Positions 11,187-21,541 of a stretch of 64,000 bases of DNA are shown piece by piece. The notes under the pieces were generated by a model. That model searched no databases. It saw only the letters and a program-made list of their open reading frames with translations, and had not been told where the DNA came from. Position 1 is the stretch's first letter. Every line of letters begins with the position of its first letter. Both the position numbers and the translations under genes were made by a program. The stretch is from Odiellus spinosus (taxonomy: Eukaryota; Arthropoda; Arachnida; Opiliones; Phalangiidae): positions 1,488,001-1,552,000 of the forward strand of contig OY987225.1 in the NCBI GenBank assembly GCA_963920705.1. Direction: 5' to 3'.

Positions 11187-14100
11187 TTGATTGGGGCAGA
11201 TTATTTCTGGAGAGTAGCGAACGGGCAATTTGAAAGGCTTTCTCCAGATTTAATGGCTATCAATACAATTTTAGGATGGACAGTTCAAGGAAGGTCGGAA
11301 GGGGAAGAGTCATCTGTAGGAGTAAATTCAATAGCTGTGATCCACGTGGTAGCCCGGTCGGAAGAGAAATTAGTGTCGGAACAATTAAGCGCTTTTTGGA
11401 ATCTAGAGTCAATGGGAATTGATAGCGAAGAAGGAAAAACTAATCCGTTCGAAACTACGTTAAGCGCCTTTGAGGAAAATATTAGGTTTAAGGAGGGACG
11501 GTATGAGGTGTCGCTACCATGGAAACCTAATCAAGAAACAATGGGAGATAATTTAGAAGTAGCCAAAAGGCGAACAAATAATCTAGTGAGGAAGTTAGAA
11601 TTGAGCCCCAGAGACCTAACTAAGTACGATGAGATTATACAGGAGCAAGTGAAAGCGGGAATAGTAGAAAGGGTTAAAGAAAAAATAAACAGTGCCGAGC
11701 CTAGCCCATGCTATTATATCCCCCATCGAGCGGTCATTCGAGAAAGTAGCGAAACCACAAAAATGAGAATAGTGTACGACGCGTCTTCGCACGCGAGAGA
11801 CTCTCCTTCTCTCAATGATTGCCTAGAGGCGGGCCCCAATTTGGTTCCGGAATTGTTCAAAATTTTAGTAAATTTTAGAAAACATAGAGTAGCTATTATA
11901 GGTGACGTGGAAAAGGCTTTCCACCAAATTAGCATAGCCGAGCGCGATAGGGATGCCTTACGATTTTTCTGGATCAAGGGTTTGGTGGGCCCAGATAAAA
12001 ATGAATTGGTGACGTATAGAATCACTAGGGTGCCGTTTGGTTGTACCGCAAGCCCGTTTTTGTTAGCGGCAACTATTAAATTTCACGCCAAAAAATTCTT
12101 AGAATCCCATCCTAGAGCTAGTACCGTGTTGTCAACAGATCTATATGTAGATGATTTAATTTCCGGAGAGAAAGGGGTAGAAGAAGCCGATCTAACATTG
12201 AAACAGGTTTCAACTATTTTAAATAAAGCGGGGATGAACTTGCGAAAGTTTCATAGTAACTCCAAGGTAATAAGAGAAAAATGGGGGGAGGAAACTGATA
12301 GCAAGAACCAAGGGAGGGATAGTGAAAGAACTAAGGTTTTGGGTATGACTTGGAACGAGGTAGGGGATACTTTCAGTTATGACGTCAGCGAACTCTTGCT
12401 ATTTTTATTGAAAAGGGAAAACACGAAACGTTGGGTGTTGAAAGCTGTAGCTAGGGTATTCGACCCCCTGGGTCTATTGTCCCCTTTTACTATACGTGCC
12501 AAACTACTATTTCAAGAGATGTGGAATAGAGGGTTAAAATGGGATGACCCCTTACCGGCCGACCTTACTCAGAAATTTGATGCGTGGTGCGCGGAGCTTC
12601 CCCAGCTAGTTACAATAGAAATTCCAAGGTACTATTTTGTGAATGAGCCTTCAACAAAAGAACCCAAAATAGAAGTACATGGTTTTGTTGACGCGAGTAA
12701 AAACGCCTACGCGGCCGTAGTGTATATCAGAAGCCAATACCCCAATGGACAGGTGCACACTTCTATGGTTGCATCAAAAACCAGAGTCGCCCCCCTACAA
12801 ACATTAACGTTACCCCGATTAGAACTGATGGGTGGGATCTTAGGCGCTAGACTTGTCACCCACTTAGTTGAAACATTAAAATACCCTCAGTGCACGGTTC
12901 GAATGTGGACCGATTCGACGATAGTGCTGCACTGGGTCCGCGATAACGCGGCCCGGTGGAAGCCCTTTGTCTCTAATAGGGTAAAAGAAATACAGAAATT
13001 AACAGACCCTTCTTGCTGGGAACACGTGGCTGGGAAGGAAAACCCGGCGGATCTGCCATCGCGCGGCAAAACTATAGAGGAATTTAGAAATTCGCAACTG
13101 TGGCTACACGGGCCCCCATGGTTATCAAGTGGGGATAAATTAAAAATTGATTTAGGAAATATTGACGAAGAGAGCCCAGATATTAAAGTTGAAAAAAGAG
13201 GGAAGGTTGAAGTCAATTTGGCAATTTTAATAGAATCAGAACCGCGCATACCCCTACTTGAGCTCACGAAATATAGATCTGCTACTCGGGTGTTCAAAAT
13301 TACGGCTTGGTTGAATCGCTACGTGTATAATTCTAGGAGTAGGAAACGAAAGGTTGAAAAATTAAGCGGACCTTTATCAGTAGAAGAAATTAACGATGCT
13401 GAAAAATATTGGTTAAAAATTGCGCAAGAAGAAAGTTATTCACAAGAAATACATAGCCTAAAATCGGGTATTGAAATTTCTAAAACATCTAAAATTGTGT
13501 CATTGACCCCCACCCTTGATAGAGATGGTCTTTTGCGCTTAGGCGGTCGGTTAGATGCCGCAAACATAAGTTATCAGGAGCGACACCCCTGGATTTTGTC
13601 TCATAAGCATAAGTTAACAGAGCTAATTATCGATGATTGCCATATCAGATTAAAACATGCTGGAGTCGATGATATAGTAGTTGAGATAAGAGAAAGATTT
13701 TGGATCAATAAGATAAGGAGGCTAGTTAAACGCGAAGTGCAGGGCTGCCCTACGTGCAAAAGATTCAGAGCCAAAGCGCCTATAGCGGTCACGGCCCCGT
13801 TACCAGAAGCCAGAATCAATCCATCGCCCCCGTTCGCGGTTTGCGGGGTGGATTTCGCTGGCCCATTATTTACAAAAAATGAACAAAAGTGTTATATCGC
13901 GCTATACACCTGCGCGGTGACGCGCGCGCTACATTTGGAGGTAGTCTCTGACCTCACCGCTAATAAATTCCTGTTATCGTTTCGGAGGTTTATAGCCAGA
14001 CGCGGAATTTCGCGTATCATCTACAGTGACAATGCTAAGACTTTTAAAAAAGCGGAATCGGACTTAAATGAGCTAGTAAAAAATTTGAGACATCCGGAAG

Positions 14101-14738
14101 TGGCCGAATATTTCGGATCACTTCGGATACAATGGCGCTACATAGCGGATAGAGCGGCTTGGTGGGGAGGGTTTTGGGAGAGAATGGTACGTTCAGTAAA
14201 ATCATCCCTCCGCAAAACCCTCGGCAAGTCGCGGCTCACCTATGAGGAGCTCGAAACATTATTGATTGAAATAGAAGCAACATTAAATTCGCGCCCGATC
14301 AGTTATGTATATGCAGGGGCAGGAGAACCGGCTCCTTTAACCCCTGCTCATTTCCTTATAGGAAATCGGTTAACGTCGTTACCATCGCGAGTTTATTCGA
14401 ACAATGAAGAAATGAACGCAACGCGAGAAGTGTTAACAAATAGATTAAAATACCGGCAGAAACTCTTAGATGGCTTCTGGTTAAGGTGGAAAACTAATTA
14501 CTTATTAGAATTGCGATCGGCCCACCACAAGCCATCCGTTACCCCGTCTGAAAGCTTAAAGGTTAACGATGTTGTGTTAATTGAAGAAAAAAGGCTTCCA
14601 CGATTAATGTGGAAAATTGCAGTAGTTGACGAGACAATGACGGGTAGGGATGGCGTGGTGCGGTCATGTATGGTGCGACTTCCGAATGGAAATCGGTTGC
14701 GTCGACCCATTCAAATGCTCTACCCACTTGAGATATAA
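11187..14738 (+). CDS. pol: BEL/Pao Pol: reverse transcriptase, RNase H, integrase
   Basis: About 1183 residues. This frame is already open upstream through the G run near 11145, and the listed start is a TTG, so it is not an independent start. Order: the BEL hallmark LIGADYFW at the beginning; RT with GDVEKAFHQI, VPFGCTASPF and catalytic YVDDL; RNase H with HGFVDAS and MWTDS, ending at ENPADLPSRG; the integrase zinc domain with CPTCK; and the integrase core with GVDFAGP, YSDNA and the glutamate in FWERMVRSVK. The C-terminal tail GNRLRRPIQMLYPLE is typical of insect BEL/Pao. No internal stop, consistent with a young copy. Expression would depend on frame joining with gag. Confidence 0.92.
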   Translation: MIGADYFWRVANGQFERLSPDLMAINTILGWTVQGRSEGEESSVGVNSIAVIHVVARSEEKLVSEQLSAFWNLESMGIDSEEGKTNPFETTLSAFEENIRFKEGRYEVSLPWKPNQETMGDNLEVAKRRTNNLVRKLELSPRDLTKYDEIIQEQVKAGIVERVKEKINSAEPSPCYYIPHRAVIRESSETTKMRIVYDASSHARDSPSLNDCLEAGPNLVPELFKILVNFRKHRVAIIGDVEKAFHQISIAERDRDALRFFWIKGLVGPDKNELVTYRITRVPFGCTASPFLLAATIKFHAKKFLESHPRASTVLSTDLYVDDLISGEKGVEEADLTLKQVSTILNKAGMNLRKFHSNSKVIREKWGEETDSKNQGRDSERTKVLGMTWNEVGDTFSYDVSELLLFLLKRENTKRWVLKAVARVFDPLGLLSPFTIRAKLLFQEMWNRGLKWDDPLPADLTQKFDAWCAELPQLVTIEIPRYYFVNEPSTKEPKIEVHGFVDASKNAYAAVVYIRSQYPNGQVHTSMVASKTRVAPLQTLTLPRLELMGGILGARLVTHLVETLKYPQCTVRMWTDSTIVLHWVRDNAARWKPFVSNRVKEIQKLTDPSCWEHVAGKENPADLPSRGKTIEEFRNSQLWLHGPPWLSSGDKLKIDLGNIDEESPDIKVEKRGKVEVNLAILIESEPRIPLLELTKYRSATRVFKITAWLNRYVYNSRSRKRKVEKLSGPLSVEEINDAEKYWLKIAQEESYSQEIHSLKSGIEISKTSKIVSLTPTLDRDGLLRLGGRLDAANISYQERHPWILSHKHKLTELIIDDCHIRLKHAGVDDIVVEIRERFWINKIRRLVKREVQGCPTCKRFRAKAPIAVTAPLPEARINPSPPFAVCGVDFAGPLFTKNEQKCYIALYTCAVTRALHLEVVSDLTANKFLLSFRRFIARRGISRIIYSDNAKTFKKAESDLNELVKNLRHPEVAEYFGSLRIQWRYIADRAAWWGGFWERMVRSVKSSLRKTLGKSRLTYEELETLLIEIEATLNSRPISYVYAGAGEPAPLTPAHFLIGNRLTSLPSRVYSNNEEMNATREVLTNRLKYRQKLLDGFWLRWKTNYLLELRSAHHKPSVTPSESLKVNDVVLIEEKRLPRLMWKIAVVDETMTGRDGVVRSCMVRLPNGNRLRRPIQMLYPLEI

Positions 14739-14769
14739 AATTTTGAATACTATTCAAAGGTGGGGAGGG

Positions 14770-15434
14770 TGTTAAAAACCAATTCATTGAAATTACGATT
14801 GATTGTAAAATTTAACCTTGTTTTAATATTGTAGTGTCATATTCCCTTTATTTTGTTTAGTTTCAAATGTATTCCTTTTGTATCGTTTAAGAATTTATTG
14901 GTAATGGAAGGTCACCTGGGAAAAACCTTTCAAACTAGCAACAAAATTCTAAGAAAGGGGGATCTTGGAAGCCCCGTGGAATGCGGCGGCAAGCGTCGAA
15001 AATAACTAGATTATATACGCGGGGGTCCAGGGGGACCCAGCGCTGAGAGGGGCTTTCTTTTTTGGGTTTTAACGTAAAAAGAAAAGGGGAGAGAGTTTTC
15101 TTCCAGGGGACCTTTCACTGGTCAGTAAGAAATAAAATTTCACGTGTGCAGGTAGAACTTAGGCATGGTGCGCCATAAAAAAAACTTGCGAAATTAGAGC
15201 CTCGTGCAAGGGCTAAAAATTACCTTTTTTCGACATTAAAACTAAACCTTATTATTGTTTTAAAACCCGTCGTCTGTCCAATCCTTTCGCCTACTCCGCG
15301 AGATATCAACGTGCTAGGTTCCAGAACCCTAATTCGTGCAATTAGATCTGTGTTTCAGTCCGCGGATTTAATTTTTAAAGTTAAGCTCTCCCAAAAGCTA
15401 GTTTCGCGCAAACACCCACAGCAAAAACTCAACA
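14770..15434 (+). repeat. 3' LTR of the BEL element
   Basis: 665 bp, same length as the 5' LTR and apparently identical. It is followed by target duplication actgg (15435-15439), overlapping the Gypsy target gggtc (15438-15442). Confidence 0.93.
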
Positions 15435-15442
15435 ACTGGGTC

Positions 15443-15734
15443 GTATCTTCTCCGGATCTTTTCCGCGAATAGCCCCGTTCTTAATCTACAAAATGAGCCC
15501 TTCCATCTTTAAATCGACCCAACCAAAGTTAAGTTATACATTTTTAAATGAAAGTGTTCAGAATTAGAAGCGTTCAGAATTAGGCGACCCTATTCCATAA
15601 AAGTAAGCAACGCCCCGAATCTTAATAATATCAGCAAAGGTCCCCCTACAGTTTTGTTTCAAAGCCCATCACTTAAAAAATAGCCACAAAAGTCATCACC
15701 CCTGCATGCGTGCCTCGAGTGATTTGGACTCTTT
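15443..15734. other. Non-coding, with an inverted partner at 27.25-27.34 kb
   Basis: No gene. A segment around 15535-15590 ('gaaagtgttcagaatt', 'gaagcgttcagaatt') recurs in reverse complement at about 27270-27330, so this is dispersed repeat DNA. Confidence 0.45.
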
Positions 15735-15828
15735 AGCTCGATATTTTGAACAATATTCAGCTCGATATTTTGAACAATATTCAGCTCGATATTTTGAACA
15801 ATATTCAGCTCGATATTTTGAACAATAG
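15735..15828 (-). repeat. 24-bp tandem repeat, four units
   Basis: Four units of AGCTCGATATTTTGAACAAT plus ATTC. Because the unit is 24 bp it stays in frame: on the minus strand an open frame starting with an ATG near 15902 reads through it as an eight-residue repeat containing C-S-K-Y-R. The related block at 26.0 kb has gtaag where this ATG lies and no repeat, so I regard the frame as probably fortuitous. Confidence 0.8.
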
Positions 15829-15829
15829 A

Positions 15830-16125
15830 CCATAAACAGCTTTTCTTCAAAGTCACTATAGAACGTAAATCTCTTTAAAGAAGATTTCTCCGTTATACTC
15901 ATCGAAGTTGAATTCAAACGCGGATTAGAAAATTCCAAACGTCAGCTTTTATACTCATTTAACGAGAAAAACCAACTCGTACCATCCGACATACGCGCTA
16001 CAGCGCCTACGTGTAAAATATTAAAATTTTCAAAAACATTATCATGACGGGTTATTTGTCAAGACACGTACACTAACCTCGCGAACCTTTTGTTAAAGTC
16101 ATTTAGCAGTAACAAGTAAAGGAAC
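15830..16125 (-). promoter_or_regulatory. TATA-bearing block duplicated at 26.0-26.3 kb
   Basis: This segment is clearly related to 26000-26310. On the minus strand both carry a TATA-like TATAAAAGCTGACG (here near 15945, the other near 26145), then about 60 bp of conserved sequence, then 'caacttcggtaagt' in the 26-kb copy, a good splice donor, versus 'caacttcgatgagt' here. It could be a core promoter plus non-coding first exon of a duplicated gene whose later exons I cannot identify. That is an inference from the motifs only. Confidence 0.35.
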
Positions 16126-16180
16126 CCTTACTTAGTCAATAGCTTAGTTTACATACACAATAATCATATATTTTTTCCAC

Positions 16181-16186
16181 TTTATT
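16181..16186 (-). terminator. Poly(A) signal of the small peptide gene
   Basis: AATAAA on the minus strand, 21 bases beyond the stop codon of the cysteine-rich peptide gene, the expected place for a short 3' UTR. Confidence 0.65.
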
Positions 16187-16207
16187 AGTATTGAAATTGG
16201 CCAAATT

Positions 16208-17214
16208 TTATTTCGCTGGTATTTCCATATCCGACATACATTTTGAGCAAGTACACTTATTCCCTACACATTGGCAAAGGCTTAAGCTATTGATATTACA
16301 ACGCACTTTGCAAAAAGGTCTGTCCGCTGAACATGGTCCTATAAAATATATAAGATTCATTATCAGTTTTCATAATTAATATATAAGTTGGATAAGAAAA
16401 TCGTTTTAGTTTTGATATTGTCACGCACACCTTAACAACTTGGGAAACCAAAATATAACCTCCCCGACCCCGACGTTAAGGTAATCTAACCTAACCTAAC
16501 CCTACCTGAATCCTTGAGGTTAAGGGAAAATACTTATACTCCGTAACGTGGTTGGGAAATAAAGAAGTGTGAATCAAATGCACGCTGTTTCTTCTACTCT
16601 TCCAATACTCTACATTACTTTTCATCTTTTATTTTAGGTAGGGTTTGGTTAGGTTATGTTACCTTAACGTCGGGGTCGGGGAGGTTATATTTTGGTTTCC
16701 CAACTTGTTCTTTCTCTTCCCGAATAAATCTCTGACGTCGAAACTACACGAACCAATGGGCAATCAAGGGGAAAAGTGAAAGGTTTTGTGTTTTGGGAAA
16801 TTATACTAGATTATGGTTCTTTCAAAATATTTTATGTCAATTTTTATTCGATAAATAAGTGGAAAGTGAAAGATTAGGAGGAAAAAACGCGAAATGACGT
16901 CAATTAGCCTAATTGTGGGATAATTCTCTTTTTTTAACGTTGCCCCGAGCTCAATTGGGACGTTAGCGTGATTTTCTAACGGTGGCGATATCTCGTAAAT
17001 TATTCGAATTTTAAAATAGTTCAACTAGTACGTCATCTTTAATAATTAAAATTCAAACGATAGTAATCAGGACAAGTCAGCCAGGAGTATTCGAGTAAGA
17101 ATGATATATAAAATAGTCTTAATTCTTACCTCCTACAACGTGAGCGTCTACCATTGAGATGTTGCATAATATGGCGCAAGCGACCAGCAAATAAATTAGT
17201 TTCACCGATCCCAT
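16208..17214 (-). CDS. Small secreted eight-cysteine peptide, CS-alpha-beta-like
   Basis: Two exons on the minus strand: exon 1 17214-17130, exon 2 16338-16208, joined by a phase-1 GT-AG intron (donor gtaagaatt, acceptor ending ttttatag) of 791 bp. The product is 71 residues. Residues 1-24 are a clear signal peptide (basic K5, hydrophobic core LIYLLVACAI, likely cut after VDA), leaving a 47-residue mature peptide with eight cysteines. Taking six of them, the spacing is C-x6-C-x3-C-x9-C-x4-C-x1-C, the scheme of CS-alpha-beta defensins and scorpion-type channel blockers (CKVRC giving CxxxC, CTC giving CxC, and a glycine before the fifth). The other two cysteines would make a fourth bond. An intron just after the signal peptide is typical of such genes. 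Role could be antimicrobial, venom or signalling; I do not recognise the exact family. A 276-bp MITE sits in the intron. Confidence 0.78.
16434..16709. mobile_element. MITE with TTAGG-like interior, in the peptide gene's intron
   Basis: About 276 bp with near-perfect inverted ends of roughly 45 bp (CAACTTGGGAAACCAAAATA left, complement right, differing at one base) continuing into 'cctccccgaccccgacgttaagg'. Short 'cctaacctaac' runs lie inside. It lies wholly inside the intron 16339-17129. Half of a related copy is at about 25265-25335. No clear target duplication. Confidence 0.75.
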
Positions 17215-17236
17215 TTTCAGTTCGAGAAGAATGCAG

Positions 17237-17245
17237 CTTTTTATA
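17237..17245 (-). promoter_or_regulatory. TATA-like box upstream of the small peptide gene
   Basis: TATAAAAAG on the minus strand, 23 bases upstream of the ATG. If used, it would give an extremely short 5' UTR. A splice-acceptor-like 'ttttttcag' lies just upstream, near 17260, so a non-coding first exon further up is an alternative. Confidence 0.35.
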
Positions 17246-17269
17246 TTGACTTTACACTTTTCCTGAAAA

Positions 17270-18189
17270 AACGTAAAATGAATTCTTAGAACCCGGTAGG
17301 GTTCTATGTTATGGGCCCATCATCATCTGTAATGCTATTTCGATTTCCTTAAAAAAATGGACCTTTAGCCAATCAGAACGCTCCATTTCCCCATTGAAAT
17401 AACATTAAAATCGACTCTTTCGAGGACATGTCCCTTGCATCGCAGAACTAAAAGAGGAATTATTTGTTACGGTTAAAATCAATTTTAAGTGGTAGAGCAA
17501 GGTTCGAATGTGTGCCTTTTCCAAGTTTCATTTAAAAATATTAATTCTAAGTATTTTAAAATTAATTCTGAAGTTGACCCATTTTTGGTACTTAGCTGGT
17601 TTCGCGCATGGCCAAATTCGTAATGTTATTCTATGGGATTTGGTTTTTTGAAAGTGGCTTACCTTTCAGATTTATTTTCTAATAATTCCGGATATTTTTC
17701 AGACTTGGATTTTCCGTGTGGTATGAATTAAGATTCGAGCTTTATTTTAAGACTAATTTCATAATTTTACACCGATTAGTTGGCCCACAATCTATTTATG
17801 AAAACGGACGAAAAAGTAAGGCGGAGAAATAGATTCGCCAAAAACCTAAGCCTAATTTGACAAATTAGGCTTAGGTTTTATATGGCTTTTTAAAATCACG
17901 TGCAGGAGGACTCGTGGAGGAGCGCGCTTGATTTGGAGGCTATGGGTATTGAACTCTGACTTAATTTCTCCTTCTTCATATTTTTGCCGTTTATGAAATT
18001 AGTCTAAAACTAAAGCCCGTAAAATATCTGGAATCATTAGAAAATAAATCTGAAAGGTAAGTCTCGTACAAAAAATCTAAATCCCATAGAATAACATTAA
18101 GTTTCAATTTCTCCGCCTTAAAACTTAAAAGTACTCTCCTTTTTGAAAATGTGAAAGTCCGAACGACTTGGCATTTCGAACGGCAATAA
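17270..18189. repeat. Inverted-repeat region with a perfect hairpin
   Basis: No gene. Segments around 17636-17705 and 18018-18095 are inverted copies of one another ('taatgttattctatggga', 'cctttcagatttattttc'), so 17630-18100 looks like a fold-back element of about 470 bp. Near its centre, 17841-17879 is a perfect hairpin: stem AAAACCTAAGCCTAATTT, loop gac. This may be an old MITE. Confidence 0.55.
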
Positions 18190-19678
18190 GGAAGGTATTA
18201 ACATCCAAAATAATGAAAAAAATAATTTAAATTTAGTTTAAAGGGTAATGGGAAAAATATGAAGATTTCGCTGCGGTTGACGGAGGTATTAACATCAAAA
18301 ATGATGAAAAAATAAATTTTAATTGGGATTAAAGGGCACTGGTAAAAATGTAGAGATTTGACTGGAATCAAGTGCGGCTGCCGGAGGTATTAACATCAAA
18401 AATTATGAAAAAATTAATTTTAATTGGGATTAAAGGGCACTGGTAAAAATGTAGAGATTTGACTGAATCAAGTGTGGCTGCCGCAGCTATTAACATCAAA
18501 AATTATGAAAAAATTAATTTTAATTGGGATTAAAGGGCACTGGTAAAAATGTAGAGATTTGACTGGAATCAAGTGCGGCTGCCGGAGGTATTAACATCAA
18601 AAATTATGAAAAAATTAATTTTAATTGGGATTAAAGGGCACTGGTAAAAATTTAGAGATTTGACTGGAATCAAGTGCGGCTGCCGGAGGTATTAACATCA
18701 AAAATTATGAAAAAATTAATTTTAATTGGGATTAAAGGGCACTGGTAAAAATGTAGAGATTTGACTGAATCAAGTGTGGCTGCCGCAGCTATTAACATCA
18801 AAAATTATGAAAAAATAAATTTTAATTGGGATTAAAGGGCACTGGTAAAAATTTAGAGATTTGACTGGAATCAAGTGCGGCTGCCGGAGGTATTAACATC
18901 AAAAATTATGAAAAAATTAATTTTAATTGGGATTAAAGGGCACTGGTAAAAATGTAGAGATTTGACTGGAATCAAGTGCGGCTGCCGGAGGTATTAACAT
19001 AAAAAATTATGAAAAAATTTATTTTAATTGGGATTAAAGGGCACTGGTAAAAATGTAGAGATTTGACTGGAATCATGTGCGGCTGTCGGAGGTATTAACA
19101 TATAAAATTATGAAAAAATTAATTTTAATTGGGATTAAAGGGCACTGCTAAAAATTTAGAGATTTGACTGGAATCAAGTGCGGCTGTCGGAGGTATTAAC
19201 ATCTAAAATTATGAAAAAATTAATTTTAATTGGGATTAAAGGGCACTGGTAAAAATGTAGAGATTTGACTGAATCAAGTGCGGCTGCCCCAGCTATTAAC
19301 ATCAAAAATAATGAAAAAATTTATTTTAATTCGGTTTAAAGGGCAATGATAAAAATGTAGAGATCTGACTGAATCAAGTGCGGCTGCCGCAGCTATTAAC
19401 ATCAAAAATTGTGAAAAAATTAATTTTAATTGGGTTTTAAGGGCAATGGTAAAAATGTAGAGATCCGACTGAATCAAGTGCGGCTGCCCCAGCTATTAAA
19501 ATCAAAAATTATGAAAAATTTTATTTTAATTGGGTTTAAAGGGCAATGGTAAAAATGTAGAGATCCAACTGAATCAAGTGCGGCTGCCCCAGCTATTAAC
19601 ATCAAAAATAATGAAAATTTTTATTTTAATTGGGTTTAAAGGGCAATAGTAAAAATGTAGAGATTTGACTGAATCACT
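18190..19678. repeat. 101-bp satellite, about 15 units
   Basis: Tandem array with a period of 100-101 bp. Each unit has 'attaacatcaaaaattatg', 'gggcactggtaaaaatgtag' and 'gaatcaagtgcggctgcc'. Internal units are nearly identical; the first and last few drift. Higher-order pairing is visible (units ending 'gccggaggt' versus 'gccgcagct'). Confidence 0.93.
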
Positions 19679-19740
19679 TTTTAAAGGGCTAGTCTTTTAA
19701 TATAGAAGTTAACACTTTCGTGCTAGACTGAAGTGACAGA

Positions 19741-21541
19741 TATTATATCAAAAATGTCTTTGCGAACAAAGACCCAGAAGGACATGTTATGGCCTTGAAT
19801 GTCTGAAGTGACAGATATTTAATTTTCTTTTAAAACATTAAATTTAAATACAATTAAATTTTCTTTTAAAACATTAAATTTAAATACAATTAAATTTTCT
19901 TTTAAAACATGAAATTTAAATATAATTAGATTTTCTTTTAAAACGAAATTTAAATATAATCACAATCTGGCACGATTTAGAGTTTCAAATTTCAAAACAA
20001 CTGATTTTATTCACTCGGAAATATTTAAGAAAAAACATAACAGACGATTTTCTCCCATTGACGCTTAACATTAAATTTCGCTTAATTATTTTTCAGGGAT
20101 TACGTGTCAAACAAAACGAAACTTTTCGTTCGATAGAAAAATTTACTTTATTTAGCTTTGGCTTTAGGCGTAGAATCAAAGTTCTATGATCTGATCTCAT
20201 ACCTTAATTGGATAATGTTTTCTATGGATAATGTTTTATTTATAACTCCTCGACTTTAGTCGAGGCAATTCGTTCATGTTATCTTATGAATGCTTATACA
20301 TGGAATTTAAAGGGAAAAAAATTCCCCATATTTAAATTTTTAATCTAGGTTGCAAACGAACAAACCTAATCCATGGATAATGTTTTATTACAACTCCTCG
20401 ACTTTAGTCGAGGCAATTCGTTCATGTTATCTTATGAATGCTTATACATGGAATTTAAAGGGAAAAAAATTCCCCGTATTTAAATTTTTAATCTAGGTTG
20501 CAAACGAACAAACCTAATCCATGGATAATGTTTTATTACAACTCCTCGACTTTAGTCGAGCCAATTCGTTCATGTTAGCTTATGAATGCTTATACAAGGA
20601 ATTTAAAGGGAAAAAAATTCCCCATATTTTAATTTTTAATCTAGGTTGCAAACGAACATACCTAATCCATGGATAATGTTTTATTACAACTCCTCGACTT
20701 TAGTCGAGGCAATTCGTTCATGTTAGCTTATGAATGCTTATACAAGGAATTTAAGGGGAATAAAAATTCCCCATATTTTAATTTAGGTTGCGAACGAACA
20801 AACCTAATCCATGGATAATGTTTTATTATAACTCCTAATAACTAATTAGTGGTCCCTTATGGAAATCATCATTTAAATTGTACGGTTTTAATGAAAAGAA
20901 AAATGAAAGTATTACAATTTATTTAAAAACCTTATCCGCTCTAAAATTCGTCGCTTTGAAGTTATCTTCCCTCGCGCGCGCAATATAGCTTTGAAAGTAC
21001 AAATTGTTATGGTTTGCGTCGTCTGCTAAGTTAGAAAAGAAGGTGACTTTAAACGGGCTTTAAAAATCACATTTCCCTTTATCATATACCCATTCCAATA
21101 AACCGGCGAGTATTTTTAACGATCCGTTCAATCGCGAGTCGTGGAAATTCGGGTTAAATTAAGAAAACAAAAAGTGGACTCGCGTTATACTGAAAAATAA
21201 CAGTTCAATACACGTTTTCCCTGAAAAATAATTAAGCGAAATTTAATGTTAAGCGTCAATGGGAGAAAATCGTCTGTTATGTTTTTTCTTAAATATTTCC
21301 GAGTGAATAAAATCAGTTGTTTTGAAATTTGAAACTCTAAATCGTGCCAGATTGTGATTATATTTAAATTTCGTTTTAAAAGAAAATCTAATTGTATTTA
21401 AATTTCATGTTTTAAAAGAAAATTTAATTGTATTTAAATTTAATGTTTTAAAAGAAAATTAAATATCTGTCACTTCAGACATTCAAGGCCATAACATGTC
21501 CTTCTGGGTCTTTGTTCGCAAAGACATTTTTGATATAATAA
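19741..21541. mobile_element. Fold-back element with long inverted arms and internal repeats
   Basis: Two inverted arms of about 320-380 bp (about 19741-20100 and 21222-21541) share 'tattatatcaaaaatgtc', a hairpin gtctttgcgaacaaagac and 'caaggccataacatgtcc'. The interior holds tandem units (next entry) and unique AT-rich DNA. There is no coding frame. This is the form of a non-autonomous fold-back DNA transposon. The immediate flanks do not show a convincing target duplication, and the left side abuts the 101-bp satellite. Confidence 0.8.
20222..20830. repeat. Four ~147-bp tandem units with a cctcgac hairpin
   Basis: Units run from 'atggataatgttttatta' through the hairpin CCTCGACTTTAGTCGAGG to 'ggttgcaaacgaacaaac'. 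The hairpin is kept in units 1, 2 and 4; unit 3 has 'gtcgagcc'. A trailing partial unit ends near 20830. It lies inside the fold-back element. Confidence 0.85.

Larger units (their letters stand above)
8631..15434 (+). mobile_element. BEL/Pao LTR retrotransposon, recent
   Basis: A 6.8-kb element with 665-bp LTRs, gag, pol and a purine tract (aaaggtggggaggg) just before the 3' LTR. The 5-bp target duplication is actgg at 8626-8630 and 15435-15439. Both LTRs are 665 bp and I found no difference between them in the parts compared by eye, so insertion is recent. It sits in the extreme 3' end of the Gypsy element's right LTR, which dates it after that insertion. No env-like frame is present. The single visible defect is a one-base frame change between gag and pol. 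Confidence 0.93.
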
